Positions 25,595 through 32,459 of a DNA stretch of 43,358 nucleotides are shown piece by piece. Origin of the DNA: an uncultured Anaerococcus sp. (GTDB taxonomy: Bacteria > Bacillota > Clostridia > Tissierellales > Peptoniphilaceae); assembly GCF_937934665.1 (NCBI RefSeq), contig NZ_CALGYW010000042.1:1-43358 (forward strand), read 5' to 3'. The notes beneath the pieces were generated by a model. It had not been told where the DNA came from and did not search any database. It saw only the letters and a list, made by a program, of their open reading frames with translations. A program made the position numbers and the translations under genes. How positions within the stretch are numbered: position 1 is the stretch's first letter; every line of letters begins with the position of its first letter.

Positions 25595-26542
25595 ATGAGC
25601 AACAGAAGATCTTTGGGTAGGGGCTTAAGCTCTTTAATACCAGATGTAAAAGAAGAAAAGAAAGACCTAAGTCAAGAGGAGCTTGGCGAAGATTTTTCTA
25701 AGGTTCTAAGTCTTCCTCTAGATAAGATTAGACCGAGGGATGGCCAGCCAAGAAAAGATTTCGACCCAAAGGCCCTTGAAGACTTGGCCCAATCCATAGA
25801 GGAATATGGACTATTAAATCCCATAACAGTTACCAAGGTGGGTGATCACTACGAAATCCTGGCTGGTGAAAGAAGGTATAGGGCGTCTCTTTTAAATAAG
25901 GCAGAAACAATAGATGCCATAGTAAAAGACTTCGAGGATAAGGATGTAGAAGTTCTATCTCTTATAGAAAATGTTCAAAGAGAAGACCTATCAGCCATAG
26001 AAGAAGCCACAGCCTATAAAAAACTTGCTAAATCCTACGGTCTAACCCAAGATGAGATAGCTAAGAAAATGGGCAAGTCCCGTTCCTATATAGCAAATAC
26101 TATAAGACTTCTAAAATTAAATGATGAGGAAAAATCAGCCCTAATTGAAGGATCAATATCCCCATCCCAGGCCAGAAGTCTCCTATCCTTAAATGATGGA
26201 GAAAAAAGAGATAAGGCCCTGGATGATTATATAAATAAAAAAGCAGTGGTTAGAGATGTAGAGAAAATCTCAAGAGAAGATAAGGAGCCTCATAAGAAAT
26301 TTATCGACCTAAGTAGCAAGAAGCCTGCTGGTGATAGCAAGACAAAAGAGACCAAAGAGACAGAGGAAAATTTACCAAATTTAGATTCTCTTTTGTTTGA
26401 TGATTTTGAAGAAAAATTTATGGATAAACTAGATACCAAGGTTAGGATAGAAAAATCTAAAGACAGCTACAAGCTTGTTATTGATTGTTTTTCTGTAGAA
26501 GATATAGAAAAAATCTATAAAAGGATAGGCCATGAAGATTAA
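25595..26542 (+). CDS. parB: Chromosome partitioning CTPase ParB (Spo0J)
   Basis: A 315-residue ParB. It opens with LGRGLSSLIPD (ParA-interacting N terminus), then the CTP-binding and N-engagement region with AGERRYRASLL (90-100) and ENVQREDLSAIEEA, the helix-turn-helix LTQDEIAKKMGKSRSYIANTIRL (written here only as the segment around 150-172), and a C-terminal dimerisation domain. The linker contains KFIDLSSKK (235-243) and LPNLDSLLFDDF (260-271), echoing the ParA insert. AGGAGG precedes the ATG eight bases after parA. Candidate parS sites lie upstream in mnmG, after rsmG, and before and inside cinA. Confidence 0.96.
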   Translation: MSNRRSLGRGLSSLIPDVKEEKKDLSQEELGEDFSKVLSLPLDKIRPRDGQPRKDFDPKALEDLAQSIEEYGLLNPITVTKVGDHYEILAGERRYRASLLNKAETIDAIVKDFEDKDVEVLSLIENVQREDLSAIEEATAYKKLAKSYGLTQDEIAKKMGKSRSYIANTIRLLKLNDEEKSALIEGSISPSQARSLLSLNDGEKRDKALDDYINKKAVVRDVEKISREDKEPHKKFIDLSSKKPAGDSKTKETKETEENLPNLDSLLFDDFEEKFMDKLDTKVRIEKSKDSYKLVIDCFSVEDIEKIYKRIGHED

Positions 26543-27095
26543 TGAATTAAAGATCAGCGAGCTTATAGAAGAAACCAGAAAAGTAAACGCCAAGCCGGGT
26601 GGTGGAGCAATAGTAATCTTATCTGCAAATCTCGCTGTAAACTTAATTTTAATGATGGATAAGAAAAATTGGGGAGACCTTGAGTCTAAGGCAAAGAAGA
26701 ATCGAGAGCTTATAGGAGAGATTTCTGACATACTTACTAAGTGTGCTGACGAAGATATTTATTATGCAAGTCTATTAATAGATCAGTTTAAAACCGGGAG
26801 TTATATAGATGAGAAGTACTTTATAGATGCAACAAGACCTCAAGTTAGACTAAATACCCTTAGCCTAAAGGCCCTAGAAATCATAGGCTTTTATCTAGAA
26901 AACGGAAGAAAATCTACCCTAGCAGACGGAGAGATAGCCAATGAAATGCTCTTATCTGCTATTAGGGCATCAATATCTACTATAAAAGCAAATTTAAAAG
27001 ATACAAATTATAAGTATAATATAGAAGAAGTAGTTGATAAGGCTAATAATTTATATAAGCATAATAGAGATATTATAGAAAGAAGGAAAGCTTGA
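26532..27095 (+). CDS. Cyclodeaminase/cyclohydrolase family protein (FchA-like)
   Basis: A 187-residue helical protein resembling the formiminotransferase-cyclodeaminase C-terminal family. It has the start motif KPGGGAIVILSANLAVNLILMM and later IANEMLLSAIRASI, which match the PGGGS...A helix pattern and the substrate-facing helices. Such enzymes act on one-carbon-loaded tetrahydrofolate. It overlaps parB by 11 bases and is coupled to the next gene, so it is transcribed with the partition genes. Folate function is likely by family but not proven. Confidence 0.75.
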   Translation: MKINELKISELIEETRKVNAKPGGGAIVILSANLAVNLILMMDKKNWGDLESKAKKNRELIGEISDILTKCADEDIYYASLLIDQFKTGSYIDEKYFIDATRPQVRLNTLSLKALEIIGFYLENGRKSTLADGEIANEMLLSAIRASISTIKANLKDTNYKYNIEEVVDKANNLYKHNRDIIERRKA

Positions 27096-27565
27096 CAGGA
27101 ATATATATAGGAATGGGCCTTTTGGCAGTAATAGTCATCTTACAATTTGCCATGCTAAAAAGCCTCCAAGATAGAACTCGTAGGCAAAAAAATAGGTACG
27201 ACCATCTTTTGAGGGGAAACGACCCTGATTTGAATATAGAAGAGTTTCTAAATAATTTAAATGACCAAATAGAATCCTCCCACAAGGAATTAAGAAATAT
27301 AAACAAGACTGCAGCAGATGCTAAGGATACAACTATGGGAGCTGTATCAAATATGGCAGTTGTTCACTTTGACGCTTTTGAAGGCCAATCACGTGAGCTA
27401 TCTTTTTGCCTCTGCATGCTAGATAATTTCCACAATGGAATCATCCTTACAAGTCTCTACGGAGCTGATGGGTCCAATGTTTACCTAAAAGAAATTGCAA
27501 ACGGTTCTTCAAAAGAAGAATTATCTGAAGCAGAAAATAGGGCTCTTAATAAAGCTAAAAGATAA
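27092..27565 (+). CDS. DUF4446 family protein
   Basis: A 157-residue protein with one N-terminal transmembrane helix (GIYIGMGLLAVIVILQFAML), a coiled-coil-like middle and a C-terminal domain containing VVHFDAFEGQSRELSFCLCMLD and NGIILTSLYGADGSNVYLKEI, which characterise DUF4446. Genes of this family commonly follow parB in Firmicutes; the function is unknown. The start is TTG at 27092, overlapping the upstream stop, with GAAGGAAAG before it. Confidence 0.87.
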   Translation: MTGIYIGMGLLAVIVILQFAMLKSLQDRTRRQKNRYDHLLRGNDPDLNIEEFLNNLNDQIESSHKELRNINKTAADAKDTTMGAVSNMAVVHFDAFEGQSRELSFCLCMLDNFHNGIILTSLYGADGSNVYLKEIANGSSKEELSEAENRALNKAKR

Positions 27566-27646
27566 AATTGCAAAAAATTTGCAAAAAAACTAGCTTTATG
27601 TGGGATAAACAATATAATATAAGTAATAAAAAACAAGGAGGATTTA

Positions 27647-28663
27647 ATGGCTAGAATTGGGATTTTAGAACAAGCTATTAACATTATAAAAGGAAAAAAC
27701 CTTACTATAGTCTTACCAGAAGGTAATGACCCAAGAGTACTAGAGGCTGCTTTAAAGCACCAAGAAGAAGGATTACTTGAGCCACTTGTACTAGGTGACC
27801 AAGGAGAAATCCAAAAGACAGCAGATAAATTAGGCAAAAGCATATCAAAAATAAGGATATTAAATCCAGAAACTTTCGAAAAATTTGACGAAATGGTTGA
27901 TGCCTTTGCAGAAATCAGAAAAGGAAAAATCGACAGAGAAGAAGCAGAATTTATCCTAAGAAGAGACTTAAACTACTTTGGTGTTATGCTAGTAAAACTT
28001 GGATATGCAGACGGACTTGTTTCAGGAGCTATCCATACAACAGCAGATACAATTAGACCAGCCCTTCAAATCATAAGAACCATTCCAGGTAGAAAGAGAG
28101 TATCTGGTGTAATGGTAATGTTAGGACCAGATGGTGAACAATTAGTATTTGCAGATACAGCAGTAAATATAATACTAGAGGCAGACGAGCTTGCAGAAGT
28201 AGCAGTAGAAACAGCTCACACAGCTAAGACATTCGGACTTGACCCATATGTAGGTATGCTATCATTCTCAACCCACGGTTCAGCCCACCATGACTTAGCA
28301 ACAAAGGTAGCTAGAGCAACATCACTTGCTAAAGAATACAATCCAGACATCAAGATTGTTGGTGAAATCCAATTCGACGCAGCCATCGATCCAGACACAG
28401 CTAAAAACAAAGCTCCAGAATCTGATGTAGCTGGTAAGTGCAATGTATTTATATTCCCAGACCTGCAAGCAGGTAACATTGGCTACAAGATAGCTCAAAG
28501 ACTTGGTGGTTACAAGGCCCTAGGACCAATACTCCAAGGACTAAATGCACCAGTTAACGACCTTTCAAGAGGTTGTTCAGCTCAAGACGTGTATGAAATA
28601 GCTATAATTACAGCTATGCAAGCAGCTGAAAGAGCAAGAGAAGCGGAAGAGGCTAATAAATAA
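27647..28663 (+). CDS. pta: Phosphate acetyltransferase
   Basis: A 338-residue Pta converting acetyl-CoA and phosphate to acetyl phosphate, a step in acetate-producing ATP synthesis. It shows the expected VLPEGNDPRVLEAA, VSGAIHTTADTIRPALQII and MLSFSTHGSAHHDLATKV segments, and NVFIFPDLQAGNIGYKIAQR near the end. Length is typical for the short single-domain form. AAGGAGG precedes the ATG, and a TATAAT-like -10 lies near 27612. It has its own terminator. acetate kinase is not in view. Confidence 0.95.
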   Translation: MARIGILEQAINIIKGKNLTIVLPEGNDPRVLEAALKHQEEGLLEPLVLGDQGEIQKTADKLGKSISKIRILNPETFEKFDEMVDAFAEIRKGKIDREEAEFILRRDLNYFGVMLVKLGYADGLVSGAIHTTADTIRPALQIIRTIPGRKRVSGVMVMLGPDGEQLVFADTAVNIILEADELAEVAVETAHTAKTFGLDPYVGMLSFSTHGSAHHDLATKVARATSLAKEYNPDIKIVGEIQFDAAIDPDTAKNKAPESDVAGKCNVFIFPDLQAGNIGYKIAQRLGGYKALGPILQGLNAPVNDLSRGCSAQDVYEIAIITAMQAAERAREAEEANK

Positions 28664-28675
28664 GAATAATACAAA

Positions 28676-28705
28676 GGGCAATCTATCTTTGATTGCTCTT
28701 TTTTT
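28676..28705 (+). terminator. Terminator after pta
   Basis: Stem GGGCAATC/GATTGCTC (28676-28683 with 28691-28698) followed by seven T. Confidence 0.88.
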
Positions 28706-28717
28706 ATAAGAAAGAGG

Positions 28718-30112
28718 GTGAGCCTTATATTTATAGATGAAATAAAAAATACATCCAAGTCGGTAATACCCATTGCCATCCTAGTTGTGATTTTGAATTT
28801 TTTTGTAGGAGTTAAATCACAACTCCTAGTTAATTTCTTTTTAGGATGTGTTGGAGTAATCCTGGGCCTGGGAGTGTTTTTAACAGGAGTAGAAATATCC
28901 ATATCAGAAATTGGTTCGATGATGGGAGAATTTCTTGGAAGGTTTGATAAGTTAATAAAGGTAATTATCTTTGGAGTTTTTATTGGTTTTACCATATCAA
29001 TAGCTGAGCCAGATTTACTAATCCTTGCAGGAGAAATAACAAGTGCTGTAGGTATCCCAGCCCAAGTCATAGTTATGATAATATCTCTAGGGGTTGGAAT
29101 AATGATCTCCTCTGGCCTATATAGGATATTTAAGGATATAAGACTTTCTACCATGATGAGTATAATTTATGGGACAGTTTTTATCCTAATGATTTTTACA
29201 GAAGAAATGGGTCATGCCATAGCCTTTGATGCCTCAGGAGCTACAACAGGGGCTATGACTACTCCCTTTATAATAGCCCTAGGACTTGGGGTTGCGGGTC
29301 TTAAGGGAGAAAAAAGTCAAGATGATTCCTTTGGCCTTGTAGGTCTTGCCTCAACAGGGCCTATCCTTGCAGGACTTTTGATGAATCTTTTATCAGGTGG
29401 CGGAGGAGAGATTTTAGCTGAAGAAGCGGTAAGTTACTCACCCCTTATGTCAGGTTTTATAAATTCTACCTTTGCTATAGTACCAATAGCCTTGGTATTT
29501 TATGTGATGAATTTTTTATACTTCAAGATAGAAAAAGATGAGCTTAGGTCAATAAGCCTAGGGCTTATCTACACCTATTTGGGTCTGATTTTATTTTTAA
29601 CCAGTGTAGAAGGTGGCTTTATGGAACTTGCAAGAGTGATGGGTGAAGGCTTATCAGATAGCAAATTCTTACCACTTATAGGCTTCATCCTAGGTCTTTT
29701 GGTAGTTTTAGCAGAGCCTGCTGTGGCAGTTCTTGCTGAACAAGTAGAAGACGTTACAGGAGGTTTTATACCTAGAAAAAATATCCTAGTTGCCCTATCA
29801 ATAGGGGTAGCCTTTGCAGTAATGCTTGCTATCTTTAGGATAAGGATAGAAGGTTTTGCTCTTTGGATGCTAATAGTACCAGGATTCTTAATCTCCCTAA
29901 TCCTTTCAAGAAGGGTAGATCAGATTTTTGTAGGTATAGCCTTTGACTCAGGAGGGGTAGCATCAGGACCGATGACTGCGACCTTTATCCTAGGTTTTTG
30001 CCAAGGAGTAGCAGGAAATATCGCAGACGGCTTTGGAGTAATCTCCTTTGTAGCCATGATGCCAGTATTAACTATAATGATTATGGGTAATTTGTATAAG
30101 GGAGCAAACTAA
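28718..30112 (+). CDS. DUF1538 family membrane transporter-like protein
   Basis: A 464-residue integral membrane protein with about twelve hydrophobic stretches and an internal duplication. The first half contains DASGATTGAMTTPFIIALG and the second DSGGVASGPMTATFILGFC at matching places. This repeat pattern, with Gly/Thr-rich re-entrant-like segments, is characteristic of DUF1538 proteins. The start is GTG at 28718 next to AGAGG, so the exact start is less certain. The stop overlaps the next gene, a PII-like regulator, suggesting a nucleotide- or metabolite-regulated transporter. The substrate is unknown. Confidence 0.86.
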   Translation: MSLIFIDEIKNTSKSVIPIAILVVILNFFVGVKSQLLVNFFLGCVGVILGLGVFLTGVEISISEIGSMMGEFLGRFDKLIKVIIFGVFIGFTISIAEPDLLILAGEITSAVGIPAQVIVMIISLGVGIMISSGLYRIFKDIRLSTMMSIIYGTVFILMIFTEEMGHAIAFDASGATTGAMTTPFIIALGLGVAGLKGEKSQDDSFGLVGLASTGPILAGLLMNLLSGGGGEILAEEAVSYSPLMSGFINSTFAIVPIALVFYVMNFLYFKIEKDELRSISLGLIYTYLGLILFLTSVEGGFMELARVMGEGLSDSKFLPLIGFILGLLVVLAEPAVAVLAEQVEDVTGGFIPRKNILVALSIGVAFAVMLAIFRIRIEGFALWMLIVPGFLISLILSRRVDQIFVGIAFDSGGVASGPMTATFILGFCQGVAGNIADGFGVISFVAMMPVLTIMIMGNLYKGAN

Positions 30113-30708
30113 TGCAGCTATTAAGAATAATCTTACCTAGGGGTAAGGGAAGTAAATTTATGAATATCCTTAAAGATCACGGGGCAAGTGCTATAGGGTG
30201 CTTCTATGGAGAAGGATCTGCACCTATTGAGATTCTATCAGCCCTTGCCATAGATAAGACAAAAAAAGAAATAGTAACAGCCCTTATAGAAGAAGAATCT
30301 GTAAGGAAGGTAATAGAGAAAGTATCTGAAAAGCTTGCTGCGGTTAACTCAGCTGTGGCCTTTTCTACATCATTAGAGGGAGAAAATAAAATGGAATATG
30401 TTTGTTTGTATGTAATTGTCGACAGACACCAAGGACAAAAAGCCATCCATATAGCCCAGGATAATGGAGCGAGAGGAGCTACAGTCATCCACGGCAGGGG
30501 TTCTGGAGAGGCAGTAAAAAGCAAATTGTTTTTATCAATGAATATAGAACCAGAAAAAGACCTAGTAATAATGCTTGTTAAAAAAGACCTGGTAGAAAAA
30601 ATTCGCCAAGAAATTTACGAGCAAATGGATTTAGAAAGCGATGGAAAGGGTATAATATATTCACTACCAGTTGATCATGTAGCAGGACTGGTAGAGCAGA
30701 ACGATTAA
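30112..30708 (+). CDS. Tandem PII-like signalling protein
   Basis: A 198-residue protein made of two PII-like ferredoxin-fold domains (about 1-97 and 98-195). The first has LLRIILPRGKGSKFMNILKDHGA and the second YVCLYVIVDRHQGQKAIHIAQDNGARGATVIHGRGSGEA. PII proteins are trimers that sense ATP/ADP and 2-oxoglutarate, and some relatives sense other ligands, often binding a membrane transporter. The ATG overlaps the last base of the DUF1538 stop, so the two form a coupled pair. The usual T-loop uridylylation Tyr of GlnB is not evident. Confidence 0.8.
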   Translation: MQLLRIILPRGKGSKFMNILKDHGASAIGCFYGEGSAPIEILSALAIDKTKKEIVTALIEEESVRKVIEKVSEKLAAVNSAVAFSTSLEGENKMEYVCLYVIVDRHQGQKAIHIAQDNGARGATVIHGRGSGEAVKSKLFLSMNIEPEKDLVIMLVKKDLVEKIRQEIYEQMDLESDGKGIIYSLPVDHVAGLVEQND

Positions 30709-30724
30709 AAATTAAGGAGCACAT

Positions 30725-31033
30725 ATGCAAAAATTAGATACATTTGAATTTAGAGAAAAGGTAGAAAATGGAACAGGGCTCTCTCTGGTAGATTTTTCTG
30801 CAACCTGGTGTGGACCATGCAAGATGCAAGCACCAATCTTAGAAGAATTATCAGAAGAAGTTGACTATGAAATCTACAATGTAGATGTAGATGAGTCAAA
30901 CGAGATAGCAGGCCAATACAATATAAATGCAGTTCCATCTCTTTTAATATTTAAGGATGGAGTTTTAAAAGGAAACCTAGTAGGTTTTCATCCAAAGGAA
31001 GCTCTTAAAGAAGAAATGGCAAAATTCATATAA
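30725..31033 (+). CDS. trxA: Thioredoxin
   Basis: A 102-residue thioredoxin with the active site ATWCGPCKM and the cis-Pro motif VPSLLIF. It reduces protein disulfides in the cytoplasm. AAGGAG precedes the ATG. The stop overlaps the start of the adjacent reductase gene, so the two are made as a pair. Confidence 0.96.
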   Translation: MQKLDTFEFREKVENGTGLSLVDFSATWCGPCKMQAPILEELSEEVDYEIYNVDVDESNEIAGQYNINAVPSLLIFKDGVLKGNLVGFHPKEALKEEMAKFI

Positions 31034-31896
31034 TGACCTATGATATTGCAATAATCGGCGCAGGTCCTGCTGGATTTAGCGCCGCTTTAAATTCTAAAAT
31101 AAGAAATAAGTCTGTAATACTCTTTGGGAGAGATAGCGAAAAGCTAGTTAAGACTAAAAAAATCTCAAACTACTTAGGAATAAAAGATATAAAGGGATCA
31201 GACCTAAATGATTCTTTTAAAAAATCACTAGAAGATTTTGACCTAGCTAGGGAAGAAAGCAAGGTTAAAACCATCTACGCCATGGGAGATTTTTTTGCTA
31301 TAGAGCTTGAAAATAAAAGTGAGATGATAGAAGCTAAAGCTGTCATAATGGCAACAGGCCTAGAGCTTAAAAAAGACCTAGCAAGAGAAGATGAGTTTTT
31401 TGCCAAGGGGGTAAATTACTGTGCTACTTGCGATGCGGCCCTATATAAGGGAAAGAAAGTCGTAGTCATAGGCTATAATAAAGAGTCAGTAGAAGAGGCT
31501 AATTTTACCTCAGAGATTGTAGGAGAGCTTGTTTTTGTAAACATGACAGGGAGAGATGTTTCCCTAAAAGTTGGCATAGAAGTAATCGAGGGAGAGATTC
31601 CTCTAGGTTTTGAAGGAAGAGAGAGGGCAGAAAAACTCATTTTTAAATCTGGAAGAGAAATAAAGGCAGATGGATTTTTTATAGAAAAAGATTCATCCAA
31701 GCCTGAAAGACTGGTGCCAGGTATAAAAATGGAAGAAAGTCATATTCTAATAAAGAAGGATATGTCAACCTCTATTAATGGACTTTTTGCAGCTGGAGAT
31801 ATAACTGGTAAGCCTTATCAAATAATGAAGGCTGTAGGCGAAGGCCAGGTAGCAGCCCTTAATGCTTGTGGCTACTTAGCTAGTAAAAATAAATAA
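31033..31896 (+). CDS. Thioredoxin reductase-like flavoprotein lacking the NADPH motif
   Basis: A 287-residue FAD protein of the thioredoxin reductase fold. The FAD motif IIGAGPAGFSAAL is at the N terminus, the redox pair CATCDA (Cys130, Cys133) is present, and the C-terminal FAD motif NGLFAAGDITGKP with YQIMKAVGEGQVAALNA is intact. The middle domain, which in NADPH-dependent enzymes has GGGDSA and HRRxxxR, reads VVVIGYNKESVEEA, and no HRR motif follows. This pattern recalls the ferredoxin-linked or pyridine-nucleotide-independent reductases described from clostridia. It probably reduces the adjacent thioredoxin; the electron donor is inferred, not seen. Confidence 0.85.
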   Translation: MTYDIAIIGAGPAGFSAALNSKIRNKSVILFGRDSEKLVKTKKISNYLGIKDIKGSDLNDSFKKSLEDFDLAREESKVKTIYAMGDFFAIELENKSEMIEAKAVIMATGLELKKDLAREDEFFAKGVNYCATCDAALYKGKKVVVIGYNKESVEEANFTSEIVGELVFVNMTGRDVSLKVGIEVIEGEIPLGFEGRERAEKLIFKSGREIKADGFFIEKDSSKPERLVPGIKMEESHILIKKDMSTSINGLFAAGDITGKPYQIMKAVGEGQVAALNACGYLASKNK

Positions 31897-31929
31897 TAAT
31901 ATAATTAGTGTAAAATATAACTTTTTATA

Positions 31930-31957
31930 TTGACATAAAATTTTATATATGTAAAAT
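31930..31957 (+). promoter_or_regulatory. Promoter of marR-ftsH
   Basis: TTGACA at 31930-31935 and TAAAAT at 31952-31957, spacer 16. It lies in a very AT-rich gap after the reductase gene. Confidence 0.65.
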
Positions 31958-31988
31958 ATTTATATAAGACTAATATTTGGAGGTGGCT

Positions 31989-32459
31989 ATGCCAGATAAA
32001 CACATTAACTTTTTTGAATTTAACAATAAAATTTTCTCTATGATAAGGGAGATATCTCATAAAATAGACTTGCTGCTTCAAGATACGGCAAATAGTCTAG
32101 ATTTAACACCTCTTCAGCTAAAAATAATAATAGCACTTTATTCATCAGATAGGGATGTATCCATAGGAAACCTAGGCAAGACTATAGGGGTTACAGGTGG
32201 AAATATCTCAAACATCTGTAAGAAACTTGAGAAAAAAGGTTTTGTAGATAGAATAAGAAGTGAAGAAGACGAAAGAGTGGTTAATGTCAGGTTAACCGAA
32301 ACAGGAATTGCAGCCAGTAAAGAACTGGGAGAATACTTCTATAAGATAAGGGAAGAATTTCCAGATGATGCTGTAGATGTAAACCTTGAAACAATTGTAG
32401 AAGAACTAAAGGAACTTGACAAACTACTTGATAAATATATATCAAGGAGAGCTATATGA
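31989..32459 (+). CDS. MarR family transcriptional regulator
   Basis: A roughly 156-residue winged-helix regulator. The DNA-binding part reads LTPLQLKIIIALYSSD, then VSIGNLGKTIGVTGGNISNI and the wing RIRSEEDERVVNVRLTETG. The ATG at 31989 is chosen because TTGGAGGTG lies directly upstream; an earlier TTG is part of that ribosome binding site. Its stop overlaps the ftsH start (ATGA), so it is co-translated with the protease and may control this operon. The ligand is unknown. Confidence 0.88.
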   Translation: MPDKHINFFEFNNKIFSMIREISHKIDLLLQDTANSLDLTPLQLKIIIALYSSDRDVSIGNLGKTIGVTGGNISNICKKLEKKGFVDRIRSEEDERVVNVRLTETGIAASKELGEYFYKIREEFPDDAVDVNLETIVEELKELDKLLDKYISRRAI

